The translations under genes were made by a program, and so were the position numbers. Below the pieces are notes generated by a model. It saw only the letters and a list, made by a program, of their open reading frames with translations, was not told where the DNA came from and made no database searches. DNA of 5,885 nucleotides. Source: Clostridiales bacterium (lineage in GTDB: Bacteria; Bacillota; Clostridia; Oscillospirales; Oscillospiraceae). The stretch is taken from contig JAHZFC010000133.1 in assembly GCA_019421525.1 (NCBI GenBank), positions 1 through 5,885 on the forward strand, in the 5' to 3' direction. This document shows, piece by piece, positions 1 through 5,304 of this stretch. Numbering within the stretch: position 1 is the stretch's first letter; each line of letters begins with the position of its first letter.

Positions 1-33
1 CGCTCCCAGCCGATCAGATAAGGAGGAGATCAC

Positions 34-513
34 ATGAAAAAGCTGTTACAGCTGCTGGAAGACGACTGCACCCTGACCCATGCCCAACTGGCATCCCTGG
101 CAAATATGCCCGAGGCAGATGTGGCAGCGGCGATCAAGAAATACGAGGAGGACAAGGTGATCCTGGGCTACAAGGCCATCGTGGACTGGGACCGCACCGA
201 CCGGGAGTCCGTCACCGCCCTCATCGAGGTCAAGGTCACCCCTCAGCGGGGCGAGGGCTTCGACCGGGTGGCCGAGCGCATCTACCAGTATGACGAGGTG
301 GAGTCGGTCTACCTCATGAGCGGCGCTTTTGACCTGACGGTGATCACCTCGGGCCGCACTCTGAAGGAGGTGGCCCAGTTCGTGGGCCAGCGGCTGGCCC
401 CCCTGGAGGACGTCACCGGCACCGCCACCCACTTCATCCTGAAAAAATACAAAGAAAAGCACCTCATCTTTGAAAAGCGTGAGGAGCAGGAAAGGGAGTA
501 CATCTTCGTATGA
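34..513 (+). CDS. Lrp/AsnC-family transcriptional regulator (AlaR-like)
   Basis: This 159-residue protein has the two-part Lrp/AsnC layout. An N-terminal winged helix-turn-helix (about residues 5-48, with THAQLASLANMPEADVAAAI followed by KKYEEDKVILGY) is joined to a RAM ligand-binding/oligomerisation domain (about 58-136, with SVYLMSGAFDLTV at 91-103 and a TATHFILKKYKE end at 130-141). The last 20 or so residues are a charged tail. Such proteins are cytoplasmic DNA-binding multimers that sense amino acids. The start at 34 is favoured by a strong AGGAGG at 21-26, 7 nt upstream. The stop overlaps the start of the following aminotransferase (ATGA, 510-513), so the two are almost certainly cotranscribed and translationally coupled. 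A regulator immediately followed by a transaminase is the order of B. subtilis alaR-alaT (yugGH), so control of that transaminase is the likely job. The family call is firm; the target and ligand are inferred. The promoter lies outside the window. Confidence 0.93.
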   Translation: MKKLLQLLEDDCTLTHAQLASLANMPEADVAAAIKKYEEDKVILGYKAIVDWDRTDRESVTALIEVKVTPQRGEGFDRVAERIYQYDEVESVYLMSGAFDLTVITSGRTLKEVAQFVGQRLAPLEDVTGTATHFILKKYKEKHLIFEKREEQEREYIFV

Positions 514-1703
514 ACTATGAACAGATCCTGTCCCGGCGGATCCAGGATGTGAAGCCCTCCGGCATCCGCCGCTTTTTCGATATCTTGGAGGAGATGAAGG
601 ACGCCATCTCCCTGGGCATCGGGGAGCCCGACTTCCCCACCCCCTGGCACATCCGCGACGCGGGCATCTACTCGCTGGAGAAGGGCTTCACCAAGTACAC
701 CAGCAACGCGGGCCTGGCCGAGCTGCGCCGGGAGATCGCCAGCTACCTGGCCCGCCGGTTCGACCTGCACTACCACTTTGCCGATCAGATCCTGGTCACC
801 GTGGGGGGCAGCGAGGGCATCGACCTGGCCATCCGCTGCCTGGTGGACCCCGGCGACGAGGTCATCATCCCCGTGCCCTCCTTCGTGTGCTACGGCCCCC
901 TGGTGGAGATGGCCGGCGGCACCCCCGTCTACCTGGAGATGAAGGCGGAGAACGAGTTCCGCCTCACCGCCGACGAGCTGAGAAGCGCCATCACCGACAA
1001 GACCAAGGCCCTGGTGCTCCCCTTCCCGTCCAACCCCACCGGCGGGATCATGGAGCGCGCCGACCTGGAGGCCCTGGCCGAGGTGCTCCGGGGCACCGAC
1101 ATCATGGTCCTCTCCGACGAGATCTACGCCGAGCTGACCTACGGCGGACAGCGCCATGTGTCCATGGCCAACATCCCGGACATGTACGAGCGCACCATCG
1201 TGGTCAACGGCTTCTCCAAGGCCTACTCCATGACCGGCTGGCGGCTGGGCTACCTGGCCGGCCCCAAAGAGATCGTGGCCCAGATGACCAAGCTCCACCA
1301 GTTCGGCATCATGTCCGCCCCCACCACCAGCCAGTACGCCGCCATCGAGGCCATGCGCAACGGCGACGGGGATATTGAAAAAATGCGCGACGAGTACGAC
1401 GGCCGCCGCCGCTACCTGGTGGAGGGCCTGCGGCGCATCGGCCTGGAGTGCTTCGAGCCCAAGGGCGCCTTCTATGTGTTCCCCTGCATCCGCTCCAGCG
1501 GCCTGTCCTCCGATGAGTTCTGCGAGCGGTTCCTGCTGGAGGAGAAGGTGGCCGTCATCTCCGGCACCGCCTTCGGCCCCGGGGGCGAGGGCTTCGTGCG
1601 CTGCTGCTACGCCGCGTCCATGAAGGATCTGGCGGAGGCCCTGACCCGGATGGACAACTTCCTGACCAACCTGCGGAAAAAGCAGGCCCGGGGCGAGCTG
1701 TAG
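510..1703 (+). CDS. PLP-dependent class I/II aminotransferase (AlaT/AspC-like fold type I)
   Basis: This 397-residue protein is a full-length fold-type I aminotransferase that transfers an amino group between an amino acid and a 2-oxo acid using pyridoxal phosphate in the cytoplasm. Visible family landmarks are GIGEPDFPTP (36-45), SNPTGG (174-179, Asn175 contacts PLP), LSDEIYAELTY (201-211, Asp203 and Tyr206 contact the cofactor), GFSKAYSMTGWRLGY (234-248, Lys237 as the Schiff-base lysine) and GFVRCCYA (361-368, Arg364 as the substrate carboxylate-binding arginine). No key residue is missing. The start overlaps the regulator's stop by 4 nt, and AAGGGAG (492-498) lies 11 nt upstream inside the regulator gene. 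By analogy with B. subtilis alaR-alaT, alanine transamination is the leading guess. Aspartate, aromatic or branched-chain transaminase activity cannot be excluded, because motifs in this fold do not set substrate. Nothing in the sequence suggests SerC, which belongs to a different subgroup. Confidence 0.92.
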   Translation: MNYEQILSRRIQDVKPSGIRRFFDILEEMKDAISLGIGEPDFPTPWHIRDAGIYSLEKGFTKYTSNAGLAELRREIASYLARRFDLHYHFADQILVTVGGSEGIDLAIRCLVDPGDEVIIPVPSFVCYGPLVEMAGGTPVYLEMKAENEFRLTADELRSAITDKTKALVLPFPSNPTGGIMERADLEALAEVLRGTDIMVLSDEIYAELTYGGQRHVSMANIPDMYERTIVVNGFSKAYSMTGWRLGYLAGPKEIVAQMTKLHQFGIMSAPTTSQYAAIEAMRNGDGDIEKMRDEYDGRRRYLVEGLRRIGLECFEPKGAFYVFPCIRSSGLSSDEFCERFLLEEKVAVISGTAFGPGGEGFVRCCYAASMKDLAEALTRMDNFLTNLRKKQARGEL

Positions 1704-1706
1704 ATC

Positions 1707-1734
1707 TCGGCACGGAATGTTCCGCCCCTATCAT
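1707..1734 (+). promoter_or_regulatory. possible sigma-A promoter for thrH with a palindrome in the spacer
   Basis: TCGGCA (1707-1712, 4 of 6 to TTGACA) and TATCAT (1729-1734, 5 of 6 to TATAAT) are 16 nt apart. They lie in an A/T-richer gap between the aminotransferase stop and the thrH Shine-Dalgarno (AGAGGGAG, 1745-1752). The spacer carries the short dyad CGGAA-TG-TTCCG (1713-1724), which could be an operator half-site pair or merely a weak hairpin. The evidence is consensus matching only. The alternative is simple read-through from the upstream operon. Confidence 0.3.
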
Positions 1735-1758
1735 AAATAAAACGAGAGGGAGAACGCT

Positions 1759-2361
1759 ATGTATATCACCTGTCTGGATATGGAGGGCGTGCTGGTCCCC
1801 GAGATCTGGATCGCCTTCGCCCAGGCCAGCGGCATCCCGGAGCTGCGCCGCACCACCCGGGACGAGCCTGACTACGACAAGCTCATGGCCTACCGGCTGG
1901 CCATCCTGAAGGAGCACGGCCTGGGCCTGAAGGAGATCCAGGCCGTCATCGCCACCATCGACCCCCTGCCCGGGGCCAAGGAGTTCCTGGACGAGCTGCG
2001 CCGGGACACCCAGGTCATCATCCTCAGCGACACCTTTGAGCAGTTCGCCAAGCCCCTGATGGAAAAGCTGGGCTGGCCCACCATCTTCTGCAACACCCTG
2101 GAGGTGGCCCCGGACGGGGCCATCTCCGGCTACCGGATGCGCTGCCCCCAGTCCAAGCTCACCACGGTGAAGGCCCTGCAGTCCATCGGCTACGACACCA
2201 TCGCCGCCGGGGACAGCTACAACGACCTGGGCATGATCCAGGCCAGTAAAGCGGGCTTTTTGTTCAAGAGCACCGACCAGATCAAGGCCGACCACCCTGA
2301 AGTGCCCGCCTACGAGGAGTTCGGCGATCTGCTCGCCGCCATCCGGCGGGCCATGGCCTGA
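1759..2361 (+). CDS. thrH: ThrH: phosphoserine phosphatase / phosphoserine:homoserine phosphotransferase
   Basis: This 200-residue HAD-superfamily protein has the ThrH length and wording throughout. Motif I is CLDMEGVLVPEIW (5-17): Asp7 is the nucleophile, and Glu9 takes the place of the second Asp of the usual DxD, as in Pseudomonas ThrH. DYDKLMAYRL (38-47) and EIQAVIATIDPLPGA (59-73) form the cap region. Motif II is ILSDTF (88-93, Ser90), followed by a lysine-bearing stretch around 133-138. Motif IV is AAGDSYNDLGMI (149-160, Asp152 and Asp156 for Mg2+). The characterised P. aeruginosa enzyme removes phosphate from phosphoserine and can pass it to homoserine, linking serine and threonine synthesis in the cytoplasm. 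The start is supported by AGAGGGAG (1745-1752), 6 nt before the ATG. It lies 55 nt after the aminotransferase and is followed by the repeat-rich gap. The subfamily is clear; whether both activities are kept is inferred. A plain SerB-type phosphatase role is the main alternative. Confidence 0.9.
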   Translation: MYITCLDMEGVLVPEIWIAFAQASGIPELRRTTRDEPDYDKLMAYRLAILKEHGLGLKEIQAVIATIDPLPGAKEFLDELRRDTQVIILSDTFEQFAKPLMEKLGWPTIFCNTLEVAPDGAISGYRMRCPQSKLTTVKALQSIGYDTIAAGDSYNDLGMIQASKAGFLFKSTDQIKADHPEVPAYEEFGDLLAAIRRAMA

Positions 2362-2368
2362 ATTTTTC

Positions 2369-2386
2369 CAAGGGCCGATGCCCTTG
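2369..2386. other. hairpin after thrH (CAAGGGC-CGAT-GCCCTTG)
   Basis: A perfect 7-bp stem with a 4-nt loop starts 7 nt after the thrH stop. It is followed by ACCCTCTTTC rather than a U run, so it is not a convincing intrinsic terminator. Its arms are the same as those of the hairpin at 2984-3000 on the far side of the gene-free region. Confidence 0.55.
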
Positions 2387-2394
2387 ACCCTCTT

Positions 2395-2413
2395 TCAAGG
2401 ACCGCGTCCTTGA
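2395..2413 (+). terminator. possible weak intrinsic terminator or element-end hairpin after thrH
   Basis: TCAAGGAC-CGC-GTCCTTGA forms a perfect 8-bp stem with a 3-nt loop. It is followed by a pyrimidine-rich tail (GATCTTCTTTTCC) with one run of four T beginning 8 nt after the stem. This could end thrH transcription weakly. Equally, it is the left outer hairpin of the mirrored element described at 2395-3003, since the same shape with CAAGGGC arms closes the right side. Confidence 0.35.
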
Positions 2414-2430
2414 GATCTTCTTTTCCGACC

Positions 2431-2460
2431 CCATTTCTTTTGTCTTGCCAAAAGAAACGG
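2431..2460. repeat. left copy of inverted ~30-nt repeat, itself a hairpin
   Basis: The core TTTCTTTTG (2434-2442) pairs perfectly with CAAAAGAAA (2449-2457) across a 6-nt loop. The asymmetric flanks (CCA on the left, CGG on the right) and the loop-side GCC match the copy at 2934-2964 only when reversed, which sets the orientation. Confidence 0.8.
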
Positions 2461-2754
2461 TGTCGGACCGCCAAAGAAAAGCGCTTTCCCATGCTTCGGT
2501 ACGTCCCACTCATCGCCCGGCGCTGTGGTAACTGGGATACTCCCTGCCCCCTGCGCCGCTGCCGCTGATGCGTGCCAGAGCAGCAATACCTACGGCCCAC
2601 GGGAGTGCGCCTGGTTCTGACACCTGCTGGCAGCAGGCGTGACCCGAGGGCCCGGCAGAGTTCTACGACTGCCAATAGCGCGGCGAGCGGAAACTGGGAG
2701 TAGGGAGTGTCGGCTCTCCGCAACGCCGGAAAGAGAATGTCGCATGACTAGAAT

Positions 2755-2846
2755 GGGCCCCCGTAAAAACGGGGGTCCGGGGGTGCAGGCGCTATGGACG
2801 AAAGCGCGCCCTTTGCGCTTGAAGTTCCTCCGCGCCTGACCCCCGG
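2755..2846. other. two strong overlapping hairpins
   Basis: GGGCCCCCGT (2755-2764) pairs with ACGGGGGTCC (2769-2778) across an AAAA loop, giving 10 pairs including one G-U. CCGGGGGT (2777-2784) plus CAGGCGC (2786-2792) pairs with GCGCCTG (2832-2838) plus ACCCCCGG (2839-2846), giving 15 pairs with one bulged G2785. The second closes a loop that holds a smaller stem, AAGCGC/GCGCTT (2802-2807 with 2815-2820). The two main stems share C2777 and C2778, so their tips compete. Neither is followed by a T run on either strand, so they are not terminators. Confidence 0.6.
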
Positions 2847-2856
2847 CGTGCTTTTG

Positions 2857-2922
2857 CCTTCTTTTCGCACGAGCGAAAAGAAGGTCGCCGCAAGGCGAAA
2901 CCTTGTCCCGGAAAGCCGGGAC
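2857..2922. other. three consecutive hairpins
   Basis: CCTTCTTTTCGC (2857-2868) pairs with GCGAAAAGAAGG (2873-2884), a perfect 12-bp stem with an ACGA loop. Directly after it, TCGCC-GCAA-GGCGA (2885-2898) is a 5-bp stem capped by a GNRA tetraloop. Then GTCCCGG-AAAG-CCGGGAC (2905-2922) is a perfect 7-bp stem with a tetraloop. Abutting stems with tetraloops suggest selection for RNA or single-strand DNA structure. Confidence 0.6.
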
Positions 2923-2933
2923 GGCTTTTCCTA

Positions 2934-2964
2934 CCGTTTCTTTTGGCGCACACAAAAGAAATGG
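2934..2964. repeat. right copy of inverted ~30-nt repeat, itself a hairpin
   Basis: TTTCTTTTG (2937-2945) pairs with CAAAAGAAA (2953-2961) across a 7-nt loop. Read in reverse complement, the left copy (2431-2460) shares CCGTTTCTTTTGGC on one side and ACAAAAGAAATGG on the other. Only AAG versus GCAC differs in the centre. Confidence 0.8.
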
Positions 2965-2980
2965 TTTTTGGTAAGTAATG

Positions 2981-3003
2981 TTACAAGGGCGGAGCCCTTG
3001 TAA
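2981..3003 (+). promoter_or_regulatory. perfect hairpin abutting the DUF1015 gene's ribosome binding site
   Basis: TTACAAGGGC (2981-2990) pairs with GCCCTTGTAA (2994-3003) across a 3-nt GGA loop. The next base begins the Shine-Dalgarno AAGGAG (3004-3009), 8 nt before the ATG at 3018. The hairpin leaves the Shine-Dalgarno itself free. It could protect the 5' end or modulate ribosome access, or be simply the right end of the repeat element. Confidence 0.5.
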
Positions 3004-3017
3004 AAGGAGTTTTCCCT

Positions 3018-4298
3018 ATGGAACATGACTTTTCCCAGCTGCCCTTCCGCCCGGCGGACATCCTGCTGCCCCGGGACTGCGACCTGTCCCTGTGGGCGGT
3101 GGTGGCCTGCGACCAATACACCTCCCAGCCCGAGTACTGGCAGCGGGTGGAGGAGCGGGTGGGCCGCTCCCCCTCCGCCCTGCGGCTCATCCTGCCGGAG
3201 AGCAGCCTGGACGGCCCCCATGTGGAGACGGACATCATGGATGTGAACAACACCATGACCCACTACCTCCGGGAGGACCGCTTCGCCCTGCTGCCCCACA
3301 CCATGGTCTATGTGGAGCGCACATTGGACAACGGCAAGGTCCGCCGGGGCCTGGTGGGCATGGTGGATCTGGAGCAGTACGACTACGAGCCTGGCTCCTC
3401 CGCCCCTGTCCGCGCCACCGAGGGGGTGGTCCTCTCCCGCATCCCGCCCCGGGTGGCGGTGCGCAAGAACGCCCCCATCGAGCTGCCCCACGTCATGCTG
3501 CTGTGCGACGACCCCGGCCGCACCCTCATCGAGCCCCTGGCCGGGCAAAAGGCACAGATGGAGCCGCTGTACGACTTCGACCTGATGGAGCAGGGCGGGC
3601 ACCTGGCCGGGTGGAAGCTCAATGACGGCCAGCTGGGCCAGGTGGCGGCGGCCATGTCCGCCCTGGCCGACCCCGACGCCTTCCACGCCCGGTATGGCCC
3701 GGACGAGCCGGTGATGCTCTTCGCCGTGGGGGACGGCAACCACTCCCTGGCCACCGCCAAGGAGTGCTATGAGCGGCAGAAGCGGCTGACTGCGCCGGAG
3801 CGGTGGGCGGACCTGCCCGCCCGGTTCGCCCTGTGCGAGCTGGTGGACCTCCACGATGACGCCCTGGACTTCGAGCCCATCCACCGGGTGGTGTTCCACA
3901 CCGAGCCGCAGAAGCTGCTGGACGCGCTGATCGCCGCCTACCCCGGCGCCCGCCTGGGCAAGGGGGAGGGCCATGTCATCCAGTTCATCCACGCCGACGG
4001 CGCTGGCTGGATCACCCTGCCCACCTCCGCCGACCCGCTGCCCGTGGGCGCCCTCCAGCAGTTTCTGGACGACTACCTCTCCCATGATCCCGGCCGGGTG
4101 GACTACATCCACGGGGACAGCGTGGCCCGGGACCTGGGGATGCGGCCGGAGAACATCGCTTTCCTGCTGCCCGCCCTTTCCAAGGACCAGCTCTTCCCCG
4201 CGGTCATCCGCCGGGGAGCGCTCCCCCGCAAGACCTTCTCCATGGGCTACGCCCATGACAAGCGCTTCTATCTGGAGGCCAGGAAGATACGGGACTAA
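3018..4298 (+). CDS. DUF1015 family protein (COG4198-type), function unproven
   Basis: This 426-residue soluble protein has no signal peptide or membrane span. It shows the conserved blocks of the DUF1015 family: an N-terminal RPADILLPRD...VVACDQYTSQPEYW stretch (11-41), RATEGVVLSRIPPRVAVR (132-149), ELPHVMLLCDD (155-165), the signature AVGDGNHSLATAKECYE (236-252) and a C-terminal PRKTFSMGYAHDKRFYLEARKI (403-424). It is full length for the family. The start is set by AAGGAG at 3004-3009, directly after a perfect hairpin. The family is uncharacterised as far as I know, but I recall its genes near serA/serC in anaerobes. The DGNHS signature also resembles the DG(H)HR nucleotide-handling motif of ParB/SerK-type proteins. 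Together with thrH upstream, this points to serine or phosphoserine metabolism. That is an inference, not a demonstrated function. It lies beyond the 656-nt repeat-rich gap, so cotranscription with thrH is uncertain. Confidence 0.9.
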   Translation: MEHDFSQLPFRPADILLPRDCDLSLWAVVACDQYTSQPEYWQRVEERVGRSPSALRLILPESSLDGPHVETDIMDVNNTMTHYLREDRFALLPHTMVYVERTLDNGKVRRGLVGMVDLEQYDYEPGSSAPVRATEGVVLSRIPPRVAVRKNAPIELPHVMLLCDDPGRTLIEPLAGQKAQMEPLYDFDLMEQGGHLAGWKLNDGQLGQVAAAMSALADPDAFHARYGPDEPVMLFAVGDGNHSLATAKECYERQKRLTAPERWADLPARFALCELVDLHDDALDFEPIHRVVFHTEPQKLLDALIAAYPGARLGKGEGHVIQFIHADGAGWITLPTSADPLPVGALQQFLDDYLSHDPGRVDYIHGDSVARDLGMRPENIAFLLPALSKDQLFPAVIRRGALPRKTFSMGYAHDKRFYLEARKIRD

Positions 4299-4311
4299 TA
4301 CCACTCATTCC

Positions 4312-4342
4312 CCGCCGGGAAAGGCCGCGCCTTTCCCGGCGG
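4312..4342. other. 13-bp perfect hairpin between the DUF1015 gene and ispE
   Basis: CCGCCGGGAAAGG (4312-4324) pairs perfectly with CCTTTCCCGGCGG (4330-4342) across a CCGCG loop. It begins 13 nt after the DUF1015 stop and ends 20 nt before the ispE ATG. The following ACTGAAAAGG has no U run, and the reverse side has no T run either, so a classic intrinsic terminator is not supported. It may partially terminate, or protect 3' ends after mRNA processing. ispE translation signals (AAAAGG 4347-4352, AGGTG 4354-4358) lie just outside it. Confidence 0.6.
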
Positions 4343-4362
4343 ACTGAAAAGGCAGGTGCGCC

Positions 4363-5214
4363 ATGCGGACGAAAGCCTACGCCAAACTGAATCTCACCCT
4401 GGACATCCTCCGACGCCGGGAGGACGGCTATCACGATATGCAGATGGTCATGCAGGCCATCGACCTGGCGGACGAGCTGGACATCTCCCCCGCCCAGGGG
4501 GAGGGGGCCATGTCCACCACCCTGAGCTACCTGCCCCAAGACGGGCGCAACCTGGCCCAGCTGGCCGCCCAGGCCTTCCGGGAGGCCACGGGGAGCGATC
4601 TCCAGGTGGACATCGCCATCGACAAGCACATCCCGGTGTGCGCCGGGATGGCGGGCGGCAGCTCGGACGCCGCCGCCGTCCTCCGGGCCATGGATGCGCT
4701 GACCGGCACCGGCCTGTCCCCGGAGCGGCTGGCGGAGATCGGCCAGGCGGTGGGCTCCGATGTGCCCTACTGCGTCATGGGGGGCACCGCCCTGGCGGAG
4801 GGCCGGGGGGAGCTCCTCACCCCGCTGCCTTCTCTCCCCCTCTGCCATGTGGTGGTGTGCAAGCCCCCCTTTCCCATCTCCACCCCCCAGCTGTTCAGCC
4901 GGGTGGACGTGCGGAAGATCGTCCGACGGCCGGACACCGCCGGCCTGCTCGCCGCCCTGGAGGCGGGAGACCTGGTAGAGGTGGCCCGGCGGATGTACAA
5001 CGTGTTCGAGGACGTGCTGGAGCCCCGGCGGCAAAACGAGATCTGTGCCATCAAGGCCGCCCTCATCGACTGCGGCGCCCTGGGCGCGTCCATGACGGGC
5101 AGCGGCCCCACCGTGTTCGGCCTGTTCGATGACCTGGGCGCCGCCCAGGCCGCCTGTGAGCAGCTGAAAGGCAGCTATCAGGACGTCTTTCTCTGCCGCA
5201 CCCTGTCCAACTGA
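4363..5214 (+). CDS. ispE: 4-diphosphocytidyl-2-C-methyl-D-erythritol kinase (IspE)
   Basis: This 283-residue GHMP-kinase enzyme phosphorylates CDP-methylerythritol with ATP in the non-mevalonate (MEP) isoprenoid pathway, in the cytoplasm. Landmarks are the N-terminal AYAKLNLTLDILRRREDGYHDM (5-26, Lys8 equivalent to the catalytic lysine), the glycine-rich ATP loop PVCAGMAGGSSDAAAV (91-106), GSDVPYC (131-137, Asp133 as catalytic base) and the C-terminal MTGSGPTVFGLF (244-255). Length and start are typical. The ATG at 4363 has AGGTG 4 nt upstream and AAAAGG 10 nt upstream, both modest. It is 64 nt after the DUF1015 gene across a strong hairpin, so cotranscription is possible but not shown. Its transcript should end at the terminator at 5286-5334, just before spoIIR. 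Identification is firm. Confidence 0.96.
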   Translation: MRTKAYAKLNLTLDILRRREDGYHDMQMVMQAIDLADELDISPAQGEGAMSTTLSYLPQDGRNLAQLAAQAFREATGSDLQVDIAIDKHIPVCAGMAGGSSDAAAVLRAMDALTGTGLSPERLAEIGQAVGSDVPYCVMGGTALAEGRGELLTPLPSLPLCHVVVCKPPFPISTPQLFSRVDVRKIVRRPDTAGLLAALEAGDLVEVARRMYNVFEDVLEPRRQNEICAIKAALIDCGALGASMTGSGPTVFGLFDDLGAAQAACEQLKGSYQDVFLCRTLSN

Positions 5215-5274
5215 CCGGGCGGGCCGGACTTCGTGGTCTGTTCAGCTGTTTTAGGCAAAACTTTCCCTCGCCCT

Positions 5275-5304
5275 GTATAAAATGGAAAAACACCGTCCAC
5301 AATG
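5275..5304 (+). promoter_or_regulatory. candidate sigma-F (forespore) promoter for spoIIR
   Basis: GTATA (5275-5279) fits the sigma-F -35 pattern GYWTA. After 15 nt, GTCCACAATG (5295-5304) fits the strongly conserved positions of the -10 pattern GGnnAnAnT (first G, both A, T), missing the second G. spoIIR is sigma-F controlled in B. subtilis, so its presence here is expected. The implied start is about 5310-5312, the apical loop of the overlapping terminator hairpin. A sigma-A reading (TATAAA at 5276-5281) has no good -35. Pattern recalled from the B. subtilis regulon; no search was run. Confidence 0.5.

Larger units (their letters stand above)
2395..3003. repeat. mirrored, hairpin-rich intergenic element (MITE-like or structured RNA), no credible gene
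   Basis: This stretch separates thrH from the DUF1015 gene. Its ends mirror each other. On the left, a CAAGGAC hairpin (2396-2412) is followed after 18 nt by a 30-nt repeat (2431-2460). On the right, the inverted copy of that repeat (2934-2964) is followed after 19 nt by a CAAGGGC hairpin (2984-3000). The two 30-nt copies agree at 27 positions in inverted orientation and differ only in the loop centre. The left half of the interior (2461-2754) shows only small palindromes, such as AAAGCGCTTT (2478-2487) and CCTGCTG-G-CAGCAGG (2623-2637). The right half is a tight series of strong stems. Open frames on both strands lack Shine-Dalgarno sequences and recognisable domains, and their composition is unlike the neighbours. 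I see no transposase and no clear target-site duplication. A dispersed non-autonomous repeat is my best guess; a structured leader RNA for the next gene is the alternative. Confidence 0.6.

Noticed and set aside
1..21. Possible last six codons (R-S-Q-P-I-R) of an upstream gene, ending with TAA at 19-21 that overlaps the regulator's Shine-Dalgarno
   Set aside because: Stop-overlapping Shine-Dalgarno sequences are common in operons, but six codons without any conserved feature cannot show a gene.
309..1298. Long minus-strand frame opposite the regulator and aminotransferase (similar ones lie opposite thrH, DUF1015 and ispE)
   Set aside because: These are antisense shadows of high-GC genes, rich in G, H, V, L and Q, with no motifs; the + strand genes are unambiguous.
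1713..1724. CGGAATGTTCCG as a LexA/SOS box
   Set aside because: The Gram-positive box needs a wider centre between CGAAC and GTTCG; spacing and bases do not fit.
2395..2413. GGACCGCGTCC resembling the T-box antiterminator motif
   Set aside because: It is just the middle of an 8-bp hairpin. No specifier stem, AG bulge or terminator pairing is visible nearby, and it lies after a gene rather than before one.
2310..2723. Minus-strand frame of 137 codons across the thrH end and the repeat region
   Set aside because: No Shine-Dalgarno, no domain, composition unlike the real genes. It overlaps the thrH end and runs through the palindromic repeat, as expected for translated structured DNA.
2590..2955. 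Minus-strand frame of 121 codons inside the repeat region
   Set aside because: Basic, low-information sequence across consecutive hairpins with no start signal. The plus-strand frame at 2639-2839 fails for the same reasons.
2362..3017. CRISPR array or integron-like cassette site
   Set aside because: There are no regularly spaced direct repeats. The repeat pair is inverted and only two copies are present, with no integrase or cas gene in view.
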